In this document: positions 1 through 9,218 of the stretch, in pieces
Numbering within the stretch: the first letter of the stretch is position 1
Layout of the letters: each line of letters starts with the position of its first letter
NCBI RefSeq assembly: GCF_007677875.1
Contig: NZ_VEDO01000009.1
Coordinates: forward strand, 62,001 to 126,000
Length of the DNA: 64,000 nucleotides
Direction: 5' to 3'
From: Variovorax boronicumulans
GTDB lineage: Bacteria; Pseudomonadota; Gammaproteobacteria; Burkholderiales; Burkholderiaceae_C
Position numbers and translations under genes: made by a program
The notes under the pieces: generated by a model
What the model was told of the DNA's origin: nothing
Databases searched by the model: none
What the model saw: only the letters and a program-made list of their open reading frames with translations

Positions 1-540
1 GAAGTCGCCCAGCCGGGCCTCGCCCGCGAAGGTGCGCACGCCGGCGAGCTCCTTGCGCGAACGGCTCCAGCCCAGCACCGGGAACTCGAACTGCGCGACC
101 GCCTTGGCCACGCGCTCGCCCAGCACGCCCAGGCCCAGGATGCCGACCGGGAAATCGGCACGCTCACGTGGCTTGCGGTAGACCCAGCGGCCGGCGCGCG
201 CCTCGGCCTCGTAGACGCCGAACTCGCGGAAATGCCGGATCAGCGCATGGCAGACGTACTCGGCCATCTGCACCGACATGCCGGCATCGTCCAGCCGCAC
301 GATGCGCGTGCTCGCGGGGATGCGCAGCTGCATGAGCGCGTCCACGCCCGCGCCGATGTTGAACAGCGCCTGCAGTTTCGGCTGCGCGTCGATGAAGGAC
401 TGCGGCGGCGCCCAGACCACAGCGTAGTCGGCCGCCGGCTGGCCCGGCTCCCAGGCCAGGACCTCGGCCTCGGGCAGCGCCTGTTGCAAGCCCTGGACCC
501 AGGGCTCGGGCTTTTCGGGGAGGCAGACGGTGATGCGCAT
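1..540 (-). CDS. ghrA: 2-hydroxyacid dehydrogenase, glyoxylate/hydroxypyruvate reductase A type (partial, 3' end off the window)
   Basis: Only the first 180 codons are present; the gene runs leftward out of the window. The start is the ATG at 538-540 (MRITVCLPEKPEPWVQGLQ). The N-terminal part matches the GhrA group of D-isomer-specific 2-hydroxyacid dehydrogenases: a degenerate substrate half, a hinge (FNIGAGVDAL), then the nucleotide-binding Rossmann motif GILGLGVLGERVA. Family members reduce glyoxylate and hydroxypyruvate with NAD(P)H in the cytoplasm. The catalytic Arg-Glu-His residues lie beyond the edge, so the function rests on the N-terminal half. It sits 39 bases downstream of the carboxylase gene and may be the last gene of the liu cluster. 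Confidence 0.82.
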   Translation of the reverse strand, partial: MRITVCLPEKPEPWVQGLQQALPEAEVLAWEPGQPAADYAVVWAPPQSFIDAQPKLQALFNIGAGVDALMQLRIPASTRIVRLDDAGMSVQMAEYVCHALIRHFREFGVYEAEARAGRWVYRKPRERADFPVGILGLGVLGERVAKAVAQFEFPVLGWSRSRKELAGVRTFAGEARLGDF

Positions 541-579
541 CGGGATCGGACCTTTCCTGGTGAAAAGGTCCGATGCTAA

Positions 580-2592
580 CTACGCCGCCAGTTTGAGCAG
601 CTCCGCCCCCTCGGCCACCTGGTCGCCCGGCGCGTAGAGCAGTTCGGCCACGGTGCCGTCGGCCGGCGCGGCGATGGTGTGCTCCATCTTCATGGCCTCC
701 ATCACCGCAAGCGCCTGGCCCTTGGCGACCTTGTCGCCGGCCTTGACCGAGAACGACACCACCTTGCCCGGCATCGGCGCCGTGAGCCGGCCGCCTTCGG
801 ACTGGTGTTCGCCGGCATGGGCCAGCGCGTCAGGGAGCAGCACCTGCGTGGCGCCCTGCGGCGCGAACAGGTGCACGGTCTCGCCCTGGCGCACGCTGCC
901 CAGCACCAGGCGCTGGCCGGCGAACTGCAGGTCGATGCGACCATCGGCGCGCGTGCCGAAGGCCAGCACGCCCGTGGTCTCGCCCACGCGCAGCTGCAGC
1001 GCGCCGTCGTGCAGCACACGCAGTTCGATCGCGCCTTCCTCGCCGCGGAAGACGTAGTCGATGCGCCGCAGCATCGGCGTGTAGGCCCGCCAGCCGTCGC
1101 GCCGGCTCCAGGGATCGGCCCAGGTGCAAGGCGCCGGTGCAGCGGCCGCCTGCTCGGCCTGCAGCAGCTGCGCCACGGCGCCGGCCACGGCCAGGTCGCG
1201 GCCCAGCGGCTCCTGGTGGAACAGCACGGCGCTCTCGCGCTGGATCAGCGCGGTGTCCAGGTCGGCTTGGGCGAAGGAGCGGCTGGCCAGCACATGGCGC
1301 AGGAACTGCACGTTGTTCTGCACGCCCACCACGCGCATGGCGGCGAGCGCCTGGTCCAGCCGCGCCAGCGCCTGTTCGCGCGTGTCGCCGTGCACGATGA
1401 GCTTGGCGATCATGGAGTCGTAGAACGGCGAGATCGCATCGCCCTCGCGCACGCCCGAATCCACGCGCACGGCGCCGCGCTCGAAGCGCACGCAGTCGGG
1501 CAACTGGTAGGCATGCAGCGTGCCGGTGGCGGGCAGGAACTGCTTGTCGGGGTTCTCGGCACAGATGCGCGCCTCGATGGCATGGCCCTGGATGGTCAGC
1601 TGGTCCTGGCGCAGCGGCAGCGGCTCACCGCTGGCCACGCGCAGCTGCCACTCCACGAGGTCCAGGCCCGTGATGGCTTCGGTGACCGGATGTTCCACCT
1701 GCAGCCGCGTGTTCATCTCCATGAAGAAGAAGTTCATCGTGCCGTCGGGCCGCTGCTCGACGATGAACTCCACCGTGCCGGCGCCCACATAGCCGACGGC
1801 ACGCGCCGCGGCCACGGCGGCCTCGCCCATCTGCTGGCGCATGGCCGGCGGCATGCCGGGCGCGGGCGCCTCCTCCAGCACCTTCTGGTGGCGGCGCTGC
1901 ACCGAGCAGTCGCGCTCGAACAGGTAGACCACGTTGCCTTGCGTGTCGCCGAACACCTGGATCTCGATGTGGCGCGGGCGCTGCACGTACTTCTCGACCA
2001 GCACGGCGTCGTCGCCGAAGCTGTTGATGGCCTCGCGCTTGCACGAGGCCAGCGCGGCGGCGAAATCCTCGGCCTTGTCGACCGCGCGCATGCCCTTGCC
2101 GCCGCCACCCGCGCTGGCCTTGATCAGCACGGGATAGCCGATGCGCTCGGCCTCGCGCGCCAGCAAGGCGGCATCCTGGTCGGCACCGTGGTAGCCCGGC
2201 ACCAGCGGCACGCCGGCCTTCTCCATCAGCTGCTTGGACTCGGCCTTCAAGCCCATGGCCTGGATCGCCGAGGCCGGCGGGCCGATGAAGACCAGGCCGG
2301 CGGCGGCGCAGGCCTGGGCGAACTCCTCGTTCTCGCTCAGGAAACCGTAGCCCGGGTGGACGGCCTGCGCACCCGTGGCCTTGGCGGCCTCGAGGATGCG
2401 CTCCCAGCGCAGGTAGCTGTCCTTGGGCGCGCTGCCGCCGATGTGCACCGCCTCGTCGCAGGCCTGCACATGCTGGGCATGGGCGTCCGCGTCGGAATAG
2501 ACGGCGACGGTCTGCACGCCCATGCGGCGCGCGGTGGCGGCCACCCGGCAAGCAATCTCTCCACGGTTGGCGATCAGGATTTTTTGGAACAT
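580..2592 (-). CDS. liuD: Methylcrotonyl-CoA carboxylase, biotin-containing alpha subunit
   Basis: A 670-residue acyl-CoA carboxylase subunit. It has a biotin carboxylase domain (about residues 1-450, starting FQKILIANRGEIACRV, with an ATP-grasp glycine-rich loop KASAGGGGKGMR), a linker or BT region, and a C-terminal biotinyl domain with EAMKMEH, whose Lys635 should be biotinylated. With the beta subunit it carboxylates 3-methylcrotonyl-CoA in leucine breakdown. The domain order alone would also fit propionyl- or geranyl-CoA carboxylase; the nearby 543-residue carboxyltransferase and the hydratase favour the leucine pathway. The start ATG lies 3 bases past the end of the DUF4126 gene. The long open frames on the opposite strand are GC-rich shadows. 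Confidence 0.93.
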   Translation of the reverse strand: MFQKILIANRGEIACRVAATARRMGVQTVAVYSDADAHAQHVQACDEAVHIGGSAPKDSYLRWERILEAAKATGAQAVHPGYGFLSENEEFAQACAAAGLVFIGPPASAIQAMGLKAESKQLMEKAGVPLVPGYHGADQDAALLAREAERIGYPVLIKASAGGGGKGMRAVDKAEDFAAALASCKREAINSFGDDAVLVEKYVQRPRHIEIQVFGDTQGNVVYLFERDCSVQRRHQKVLEEAPAPGMPPAMRQQMGEAAVAAARAVGYVGAGTVEFIVEQRPDGTMNFFFMEMNTRLQVEHPVTEAITGLDLVEWQLRVASGEPLPLRQDQLTIQGHAIEARICAENPDKQFLPATGTLHAYQLPDCVRFERGAVRVDSGVREGDAISPFYDSMIAKLIVHGDTREQALARLDQALAAMRVVGVQNNVQFLRHVLASRSFAQADLDTALIQRESAVLFHQEPLGRDLAVAGAVAQLLQAEQAAAAPAPCTWADPWSRRDGWRAYTPMLRRIDYVFRGEEGAIELRVLHDGALQLRVGETTGVLAFGTRADGRIDLQFAGQRLVLGSVRQGETVHLFAPQGATQVLLPDALAHAGEHQSEGGRLTAPMPGKVVSFSVKAGDKVAKGQALAVMEAMKMEHTIAAPADGTVAELLYAPGDQVAEGAELLKLAA

Positions 2593-2595
2593 GTC

Positions 2596-3303
2596 TCAGG
2601 TACCTTGTGATGCAGTGTTCGACAACAGGGAGGCCAGCTTGCGCGCCACGAGGCGCAGGAACTTGAACAGCACGGCCAGCAGCAGCACGCTCAGCGCGAG
2701 CACGAGCAGCAGGCAGATGCCGAAGGCGACGGGATGGTGGGTGGCCAGCCAGACAGCCGCCACCACGAGCCCGTCCTCCAGCAGGCTCAGGCCCAGGTTG
2801 GAGAAGGGTTCCGGCGAAGTGTTGGCGGCTGCGCGCGTGGTGGCCTTGGTGGCGAATGCCGTGGCCGCCAGCGAGCCGCCCAGCAGGCCGGCCACGGCCG
2901 CCATGGTGCCGCTGTCGGCGCCGAACACGCCGGCCGCCAGCGCCGCGCCGGCCGGGATGCGGATCACGGAGTGCAGCAGATCCCACAGCGAATCCAGCCC
3001 CGGGATCTTGTCGGCGAAGAACTCCGCGAACAGCATGAAGCCGCTGGCCGCCAGCATGGCCGGGTGCTGCAGCACCTGCAGGCCTGCGGGCAGCGGCAAC
3101 CAGCCCAGCCAGCCCGACATGCCGACCAGGAACACGACGGCGTAAAGCCGGATGCCGCTGGCCCAGCCCAGCACGCCGGCCAGGGCCAGCAGCTGCGCCA
3201 TGTCGAGCCCGCTGGCACCCGCCTGCGCGGCGCTGCCGGCCTGGCCCGCGGCCACGCCCAGCCAGGCGGCCAGCGCATTCCACCAGTGGGCCAGCAGGTC
3301 CAT
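2596..3303 (-). CDS. DUF4126 family membrane protein
   Basis: A 235-residue hydrophobic protein with several predicted membrane segments. It contains the alternating Gly/Ala-rich helices typical of DUF4126, for example LALAGVLGWASGIRLYAVVF (about residues 40-60) and a C-terminal helix rich in Leu (about 195-215). A central stretch ATKATTRAAANTSPEPFSN resembles the conserved loop of the family. The function is unknown. It is embedded in the liu cluster, 8 bases after liuC and 3 bases before liuD, so it should be co-transcribed. Whether it takes part in leucine use or is a passenger cannot be told from sequence. The start ATG at 3301-3303 is unambiguous. Confidence 0.85.
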   Translation of the reverse strand: MDLLAHWWNALAAWLGVAAGQAGSAAQAGASGLDMAQLLALAGVLGWASGIRLYAVVFLVGMSGWLGWLPLPAGLQVLQHPAMLAASGFMLFAEFFADKIPGLDSLWDLLHSVIRIPAGAALAAGVFGADSGTMAAVAGLLGGSLAATAFATKATTRAAANTSPEPFSNLGLSLLEDGLVVAAVWLATHHPVAFGICLLLVLALSVLLLAVLFKFLRLVARKLASLLSNTASQGT

Positions 3304-3311
3304 GGCGGGCG

Positions 3312-4097
3312 TCAGCGCACCGGCAGCCAGGCCGGGGCGCGCTTGTTCAGGAAGGACTGCACGCCCTCGCGCCCCTCGGCGCTGGCGCGGATGTCGGCAA
3401 TGCCTTCCACCGTGGCCGCGATCAGGCCGGCATCGATGTCCTTGCCGGCCACGTCCTGCACGAGCTTCTTGCAGGCCTTGACGGCTTCGGGGCCGGCGTT
3501 CACGAGGGCCTGCGCGAGTTCGGCCACCTTGGCGTCCAGCGCCTCGGCCGGCACGACGGCGTGCACGAAGCCGATGCGCAGCGCCTCGGCCGCATCGAAG
3601 CGCTCGGCCGTCAGGAAGTAGCGGTGCGCGGCACGCGGTCCCATGGCGCGGATGACGTAGGGGCTGATCGTGGCCGGGATCAGGCCCAGCTTGACCTCCG
3701 ACAGGCAGTAGCCCGCCGTGTCGCTGGAGACCGCGATGTCGCAGGCCGCCACCAGGCCCGTGCCGCCCGCGTAGGCGTCGCCCTGCACGCGCGCGATGGT
3801 GGGCTTGGGGCAGGTGTAGAGCACGCGCAGCATCTCGGCCAGCTTGCCGGCGTCGGCCAGGTTCTCCGGGCGCGTGTAGTCGGCCATGCGGCGCATCCAG
3901 TTCAGGTCGGCGCCGGCGCAGAAGGACTTGCCCTCGGCCGCCAGCACGATGCAGCGCACGTCGGCGCGCGCGCCGAGTTCCGTGAAGGCCTGTGCGAGTT
4001 CGGCGATGAGTTCGTCGTTGAAGGCGTTGCGCACGTCTGCCCGCGTGAGCGTGACGGTGGCGACGTGGTTCTGGACGGTGGTGGTGAGCATGGCCAT
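3312..4097 (-). CDS. liuC: Enoyl-CoA hydratase/isomerase, probable methylglutaconyl-CoA hydratase
   Basis: A 261-residue crotonase-fold protein. The start MAMLTTTVQNHVATVTLTRA is chosen because AAGGAGG stands 5-6 bases upstream of the ATG at 4095-4097 and the reading frame upstream overlaps the beta subunit gene. It carries the crotonase oxyanion-hole signature (GKSFCAGADLNWMRRM) and the second conserved block AYAGGTGLVAACD. The predicted reaction is hydration of 3-methylglutaconyl-CoA to HMG-CoA, the step after methylcrotonyl-CoA carboxylase. The crotonase family is broad, so the exact substrate is inferred from the position between both carboxylase subunit genes. The gene follows liuB by 11 bases. 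Confidence 0.9.
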   Translation of the reverse strand: MAMLTTTVQNHVATVTLTRADVRNAFNDELIAELAQAFTELGARADVRCIVLAAEGKSFCAGADLNWMRRMADYTRPENLADAGKLAEMLRVLYTCPKPTIARVQGDAYAGGTGLVAACDIAVSSDTAGYCLSEVKLGLIPATISPYVIRAMGPRAAHRYFLTAERFDAAEALRIGFVHAVVPAEALDAKVAELAQALVNAGPEAVKACKKLVQDVAGKDIDAGLIAATVEGIADIRASAEGREGVQSFLNKRAPAWLPVR

Positions 4098-4108
4098 GGC
4101 GGGCCTCC

Positions 4109-5740
4109 TTACATGCGGAACACGCCGAACTTCGGCTCGGGGATGGGCGCGTTGAGCGCGGCCGACAGGCCCAGCGCCAGCACGCGGCGCGTGTCGGCCG
4201 GGTCGATCACGCCGTCGTCCCAGAGCCGGGCCGTGGCGTAGTAGGGATGGCCCTGGTGCTCGTACTGGGCGCGGATCGGGGCCTTGAAGGCGGCCTCCTC
4301 CTCGGCGCTCCACTGCCCGCCCTTGGCCTCGATGCCGTCGCGCTTGACGGTGGCCAGCACGCTGGCGGCCTGCTCGCCGCCCATCACGCTGATGCGCGCG
4401 TTCGGCCACATCCACAGAAAGCGCGGCGAATAGGCGCGGCCGCACATGCCGTAGTTGCCGGCACCGAAGCTGCCACCGATGACCACCGTGAACTTGGGCA
4501 CGTTGACGGTGGCCACGGCCGTGACCATCTTGGCGCCGTGGCGCGCGATGCCCTCGTTCTCGTACTTCTTGCCGACCATGAAGCCCGTGATGTTCTGCAG
4601 GAACACCAGCGGAATCTTGCGCTGGCCGCACAGCTCGATGAAGTGCGCGCCCTTCTGCGCGGCCTCGGAGAACAGCACGCCCTGGTTGGCGACGATGCCC
4701 ACCGGCATGCCTTCGATGTGGGCGAAGCCGCAGACCAGCGTGGTGCCGTAGCGCGCCTTGAATTCGGCGAAGGCGCTGTCGTCCACGATGCGCGCGATGA
4801 CCTCGCGCACGTCGTAGGGCTTGCGCGTGTCCGCCGGGATCACGCCGTACAGCTCCTCGGCCGCGTAGCGCGGCGGGCGGCTTTCCTGCAGCGCCATCTG
4901 CGCCAGCCGCGGCGCCTTGCTGCGGTTCAGGTGAGCGACGGCCTGGCGCGCCAGCGCCAGCGCGTGGGCGTCGTCCTGGGCCAGGTGATCGGCCACGCCG
5001 GACAGGCGGGTGTGCACGTCGCCGCCGCCCAGGTCTTCGGCCGAGACCACCTCACCCGTGGCCGCCTTCACGAGCGGCGGGCCGGCCAGGAAGATCGTGC
5101 CCTGCTCCTTGACGATGATGGACTCGTCGCTCATGGCCGGCACGTAGGCGCCGCCGGCCGTGCACGAGCCCATCACCACGGCCACCTGGGCGATGCCCTG
5201 GGCGCTCATGTTGGCCTGGTTGTAGAAGATGCGGCCGAAGTGCTCTCGGTCGGGGAACACGTCGTCCTGGTTCGGCAGGTTGGCGCCGCCCGAATCGACG
5301 AGGTAGATGCAGGGCAGCTGGTTCTGCTGCGCGATCTCCTGCGCGCGCAGGTGCTTCTTGACCGTCATCGGGTAGTAGGTGCCGCCCTTGACCGTGGCGT
5401 CGTTGCACACGATCACGCAGTCCACGCCGCTGACACGGCCGATGCCACAAATGATGCCGGCGCACGGCGCGCTGTCGCTGCCGTCGCGGTCGGGGTACAT
5501 GGCCAGCGCGGCCAGCGGCGAGAGTTCGAGAAACGGGGTGCCGGGGTCCAGCAGCATCTGCACGCGCTCGCGCGGCAGCAGCTTGCCGCGCGACTGGTGC
5601 TTGGCGCGCGCGGCCGGGCCACCGCCCTCTGCCGTTTGCGCCAGCTTGGCGTTCAGGTCTGCGACGGCCGCGCGCAGCACCTCGGCATTGGCCTGGAACT
5701 CCGCAGAGCGGACGTTGAGCTTGGTTTCCAGAACGGGCAT
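4109..5740 (-). CDS. liuB: Methylcrotonyl-CoA carboxylase, carboxyltransferase beta subunit
   Basis: A 543-residue carboxyltransferase with N- and C-terminal crotonase-like halves. Typical blocks are [20 protein letters not shown] near the N-terminus, the glycine-rich [19 protein letters not shown], and the C-half [15 protein letters not shown] and [16 protein letters not shown]. It transfers CO2 from carboxybiotin on LiuD to methylcrotonyl-CoA. The length matches MCC beta (about 535) and the blocks match MCC better than propionyl-CoA carboxylase beta. The start is the ATG at 5738-5740 ([12 protein letters not shown]), preceded by a GGAG motif that sits in the loop of a small hairpin. It is the first gene of the cluster seen here; no liuA or liuR lies directly upstream. 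Confidence 0.93.
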   Translation of the reverse strand: MPVLETKLNVRSAEFQANAEVLRAAVADLNAKLAQTAEGGGPAARAKHQSRGKLLPRERVQMLLDPGTPFLELSPLAALAMYPDRDGSDSAPCAGIICGIGRVSGVDCVIVCNDATVKGGTYYPMTVKKHLRAQEIAQQNQLPCIYLVDSGGANLPNQDDVFPDREHFGRIFYNQANMSAQGIAQVAVVMGSCTAGGAYVPAMSDESIIVKEQGTIFLAGPPLVKAATGEVVSAEDLGGGDVHTRLSGVADHLAQDDAHALALARQAVAHLNRSKAPRLAQMALQESRPPRYAAEELYGVIPADTRKPYDVREVIARIVDDSAFAEFKARYGTTLVCGFAHIEGMPVGIVANQGVLFSEAAQKGAHFIELCGQRKIPLVFLQNITGFMVGKKYENEGIARHGAKMVTAVATVNVPKFTVVIGGSFGAGNYGMCGRAYSPRFLWMWPNARISVMGGEQAASVLATVKRDGIEAKGGQWSAEEEAAFKAPIRAQYEHQGHPYYATARLWDDGVIDPADTRRVLALGLSAALNAPIPEPKFGVFRM

Positions 5741-5768
5741 GGGGGTCTTGTCTCCAGGAAGAGACCCC
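5741..5768 (-). promoter_or_regulatory. Hairpin in the liuB leader exposing the ribosome binding site
   Basis: On the minus strand the bases just before the liuB ATG form a 7-bp perfect stem: GGGGTCT (5762-5768) pairs with AGACCCC (5742-5748), with a 13-base loop that contains the GGAG Shine-Dalgarno motif. The stem ends one base before the start codon, so its stability would directly affect initiation. There is no T-run, so it is not a terminator. A regulatory role is inference only. Confidence 0.3.
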
Positions 5769-5862
5769 GAGGGTACCCGCTGCGGCCGTGCAATTGCAGC
5801 CACAAGGGTTGCAGATCGTGCCAGCGCCCGCGCCCGCGGACGGCGGCCCGCGCCGCGCCGTT

Positions 5863-6072
5863 TCAGGCCGGTGCGGGCGCCTGCTGGGCGCGCATCAGCA
5901 CGTTCAGTGCGTGCGTTCCCGCGGCCAGCGCGGCCTCGTAGCTTTCGCTGGGCTCCGGTGCGCGGCGCGCCACCTTGGTCGGGCGGCCGCGCGCATCGGT
6001 CTCGGCGAGGGTCCACACGAAGGCGCCCGGCACGGGCTCCTCCACCAGGAGTTGCATGGCTGGATGTGTCAT
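5863..6072 (-). CDS. Small conserved-looking hypothetical protein
   Basis: A 69-residue frame starting [20 protein letters not shown] and ending QQAPAPA, or 64 residues from the internal ATG at 6055-6057. The sequence is polar in the middle ([20 protein letters not shown]) and then alpha-helical, with no membrane segment or known motif. It lies between liuB and the divergent TRIC gene, 122 bases upstream of liuB. The coding appearance (a plausible hydrophobic/charged pattern, and no shadow of a gene on the other strand) supports it as real, but I do not recognise the family. A longer start at 6180 would overlap the divergent TRIC gene and is less likely. Confidence 0.5.
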   Translation of the reverse strand: MTHPAMQLLVEEPVPGAFVWTLAETDARGRPTKVARRAPEPSESYEAALAAGTHALNVLMRAQQAPAPA

Positions 6073-6146
6073 GGCCGGATGCTGCGCCGCCTTAGCGCCT
6101 AGCGGTGTCGGACAAATGCGCATACGGCTCGCTACCATCCGCGGCC

Positions 6147-6815
6147 ATGCAAGCCCTTCCGCTGGCCCAGGTGCTGACACTGTCGAACGCGCAGATCGTG
6201 ATCGAGGCCGCGGCCACGCTCGCCTTTGCGGCCTCGGGCCTGCTGGCGGCAGCGCGCAAGCGGCTGGACGCCGTGGGCGTGTGCATCGTCTCAGGCCTGG
6301 CGGCCTTCGGCGGCGGCACGCTGCGCGACGTGCTGCTGGACCGCCGGCCCTTCTTCTGGGTCGAGCATGCGGGCTGGCTCTGGGCGCTGCTGGCCCTGTG
6401 CGTGGCGGCCATGCTGTTCCTGCGCAAGCGCCACTTCGCCGCCACCGAACGCGCCATGCAGTGGCCCGACGCGTTCGGCCTGGGCCTGTTCGCGGCCAGC
6501 GGCACGCAGATCGCGCTGCAGGCCGATGTGCCGGCCGTGGTGGCGGTGCTGATGGGCACGATGACGGCGGTGTTCGGCGGCGTGCTGCGAGACATCGTCT
6601 GCAACGAGATCCCGCGCGCTTTCAGCGACCACCAGCCCTACGCCGTCTGCGCCTTCATGGGCGCCTGGGTGGTGGTGCTGGGGCACCGGCTGGCGATGGA
6701 CGACTGGCTCGGCATGGTGGCCGGCGCCAGCACGGCCGTGCTGCTGCGCGCGGTGGCGCTGTGGACGGGCTGGACCTTGCCGGCCTGGCACACGGGCGAC
6801 GAACGGCGCAGCTGA
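6147..6815 (+). CDS. TRIC-type cation channel family protein (UPF0126, YadS-like)
   Basis: A 222-residue integral membrane protein with two repeats of the UPF0126/TRIC fold. Each repeat has three hydrophobic segments and the signature glycine-rich motif: GGGTLRDVLLDRRPFFWV in the first half and GGVLRDIVCNEIPRAF in the second. Bacterial homologues form trimeric cation channels; the physiological role is poorly defined. The start MQALPLAQVLTLSN at 6147 begins just before the first helix; an upstream in-frame ATG at 6105 would add 14 residues. It is transcribed divergently from the small hypothetical gene and converges on the EF-hand gene, with 5 bases between the two ends. Confidence 0.9.
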   Translation: MQALPLAQVLTLSNAQIVIEAAATLAFAASGLLAAARKRLDAVGVCIVSGLAAFGGGTLRDVLLDRRPFFWVEHAGWLWALLALCVAAMLFLRKRHFAATERAMQWPDAFGLGLFAASGTQIALQADVPAVVAVLMGTMTAVFGGVLRDIVCNEIPRAFSDHQPYAVCAFMGAWVVVLGHRLAMDDWLGMVAGASTAVLLRAVALWTGWTLPAWHTGDERRS

Positions 6816-6820
6816 CGCAT

Positions 6821-8956
6821 TCAGACCGTCGGCAGCCACGCGGCGAACACCCCCCAGCGCCAGGCCGCCACGCCCAGCACCAGCACGAGCAGCACGGCCA
6901 GCCAGGGCGTGGCGCTGCGCGGCGCGAACGGATCACGCAGCCGGCGCGTGCCGGGCGGCAACTGCGCCGTTTGCGACAGCGAGGCACCCAGCCGCACGTT
7001 GAGCCGCATGCGGCCATTGATGGCCCAGCCGCTGGCGTCCAGGATGGGGCCCAGGCTGCGCTGGCGCAGCTTGAGCCAGGCGATCAGCATGCTGGGACCG
7101 GAGATCGACAGCACGATGCCCAGCACACCCATCGGGATCCACCAGCCCAGGTCGATGAACTTGGTGAACAGACCCACCATGACCGCGCTGATGCTGCCCA
7201 GCGCCACGCCCAGGGCCGCCACGGTGCCGACGTCGAAGCGGCCGCGCATGCCGGCGGCTGCAGCAGCACCCGGCACGGCGGCCGTCGGCGCGGCCTTGTC
7301 CGCCGTGGCGAGCTGGCCCGCCAGGTTGCCCAGGCTTTTCTGCTGCAGCGCATCGCCGGCAGCGGCGCGCTTGGCGACCTGCTCCTCGACCATGCGCAGG
7401 AACTTCTTGTACGGCGACAGAAAGGCCTGGCCGATGCTGATCGGGTTCTCGATGACCTTGACGATGCGGGCGTCCCAGTCGCGCCCTTCGCGGTCGTAGA
7501 ACAGGCCGTTGCGGCCCACGAACAGGAAATCCACGTCGCCCGCCGTGAAGGCGGCGGCGATCGTCATCTTGTCCTTGCCACGCTGGCACTCGCAGTAGGC
7601 GAGGTAGGTCTTTGCCAGCCCGGCCACCACCGCGTGCTTCGCCGCGTCGGCCACCTGCACCGTGAGCTCGCAGCTGCGGCCGTCCAGGAACAGCCGGCCC
7701 GCCTGGAACACGGCGCCCTCGCGGTGGTAGAAGGCCTCGAAGGAGACGAAGTTGCGCACCAGCACCAGCAGGTCGCGTTGCAGCCGCAGCAGCTTTTCCA
7801 GCGCGTTCACGCGGGCCTGCTGGCCGCCAGCGGTGCGGTCCTGCGCGATCAGGTCGAGCACGCGCGCCTGGGCCTTGGCCGGCGTCTCGCCCACCAGCGC
7901 GCGCAGCTTCTCGCTGCCCAGGGCCGCCACAGCGCCTGGTGGGCGCCGCAGCAGCCAGGCGCGGCAGGGGGCGACATGTGTTTTCAGGCGCTGCCAGCCC
8001 GCCTCGTCCAGCGCATCGCCCGCCTGCGGGCCGAGCAGAGGCTGCACGGCGGTGTCGCGCAGCGTGCGCAGGGCCGATTGCCAAGCCGGGTGGGCCAGCG
8101 CGTCCAAGGGCAGCGCCCGCCCGGCCGCCACCGGGGCCAGCGGCATCTTGGCCAGCGGCTCCGCGTCCACCGCCAGCGGCTGCAGTGCATGGCTGCGCAG
8201 CTGCTCGGGCGTGGGCGCGCTCAGCGCGGCAGCCGCCTGCGGGTCGTAGCTGGCCAGCCGGCAACGTGCGAAGAAATCCTCGACCTTGGCGTACACCGCC
8301 TCGACGGCCTGCGCCGCCGCGCGCAGCGTGCCGCAATCGCGCTCGCCTTCGGCATGCCATGCGAACAAGGCCTCGGCCTCCGTGAAGAAGGCCTTGACGC
8401 GCGCCTCGTCCACACCCGGCGTGCCACTGGCATCGGCCACGCCGCCCTGGGTCGCGACGATCTGCTCGATGAGCGCGCGCAGGGCCTGGTCATCCTCAGC
8501 CGTGGCCGGCACGACGATGCCGTCGCCGTTGAAGCGCTCGCCCGCCAGGTGCTTCTGGCGCTCCGCCAGTTCGGGCAGACCGATGTCGGCGGCATCCGCC
8601 TGGCCATGGAGCGCAAGGGTGCGCCGTGCCTCGGCGGCCAGCGCCTGCCCCTCCTCGCTTTCGGCCAGATCCGCCAGGGCGAGCCTGTCGCCACCGCGCA
8701 GCAGGCGCTCGGGGTCGCGCAGGCGGGCGCAGGCCCATTCGCAGGCGTCGATCAACTCGGGCGCGCGGATGCGGCCGTCGTTGTCGGTGTCGATGAGGTC
8801 CAGCGTGCGCGCGTCGAAGTGCAGGCCACGCGTGGGACAGGCCAGCGCGACCCAGAGTTTCTGGTCGAGCTCGCGCAGGTGAAGGAGGTCGGTGCCGCGG
8901 GCGATCAGGACCTGATCGACGCCGCCGGCACGAAAAAACTGCCAGGCATGGGACAT
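6821..8956 (-). CDS. Large EF-hand-containing membrane protein of unknown function
   Basis: A 711-residue protein starting MSHAWQFFRAGGVDQVLIAR. Residues 56-67 (DTDNDGRIRAPE) form a canonical EF-hand loop with acidic positions 1, 3 and 5, Gly at 6, Ile at 8 and Glu at 12. A second, degenerate loop (FNGDGIVVPA) lies near residue 145. The middle is a long soluble, Ala-rich helical region. About residues 560-640 hold two hydrophobic segments around a Trp-Pro turn (GWWIPMGVLGIVLSISGP), and the last 25 residues form another membrane helix. There is no signal peptide, so the EF-hand part is probably cytoplasmic. The specific function is unknown; calcium binding is predicted from the loop only. It stands alone, divergent from the HIRAN-like gene. 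Confidence 0.83.
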   Translation of the reverse strand: MSHAWQFFRAGGVDQVLIARGTDLLHLRELDQKLWVALACPTRGLHFDARTLDLIDTDNDGRIRAPELIDACEWACARLRDPERLLRGGDRLALADLAESEEGQALAAEARRTLALHGQADAADIGLPELAERQKHLAGERFNGDGIVVPATAEDDQALRALIEQIVATQGGVADASGTPGVDEARVKAFFTEAEALFAWHAEGERDCGTLRAAAQAVEAVYAKVEDFFARCRLASYDPQAAAALSAPTPEQLRSHALQPLAVDAEPLAKMPLAPVAAGRALPLDALAHPAWQSALRTLRDTAVQPLLGPQAGDALDEAGWQRLKTHVAPCRAWLLRRPPGAVAALGSEKLRALVGETPAKAQARVLDLIAQDRTAGGQQARVNALEKLLRLQRDLLVLVRNFVSFEAFYHREGAVFQAGRLFLDGRSCELTVQVADAAKHAVVAGLAKTYLAYCECQRGKDKMTIAAAFTAGDVDFLFVGRNGLFYDREGRDWDARIVKVIENPISIGQAFLSPYKKFLRMVEEQVAKRAAAGDALQQKSLGNLAGQLATADKAAPTAAVPGAAAAAGMRGRFDVGTVAALGVALGSISAVMVGLFTKFIDLGWWIPMGVLGIVLSISGPSMLIAWLKLRQRSLGPILDASGWAINGRMRLNVRLGASLSQTAQLPPGTRRLRDPFAPRSATPWLAVLLVLVLGVAAWRWGVFAAWLPTV

Positions 8957-9218
8957 GGAGATCGACTGGCGGCTGCTGCGCGCCGCCCGGGAAGGAAGGG
9001 ACAAGGGCGAGGCCCACAGATTGCCGCTGGCGTGCCGCCACTGCCATCGCCCGATCCCGGACCCGCGTGTAGGACAAGGCCCTGCGCCAGCACGGTGCGG
9101 CCTCCAGTCGACGCCCTCAACGTGCCGCGTACACGGATGTGACGCTTGAAACGCACCGTTGCACCACCCGCCGGCCGATGCCGCCACCGGCTCGCTAAAT
9201 TCTGTGCCGGGAGACCAA

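Noticed and set aside
679-2610. 643-codon open frame on the plus strand over liuD
   Set aside because: Composition is dominated by His, Gln, Arg and Ala as expected for the complement of a GC-rich gene; no domain, and liuD on the other strand is certain.
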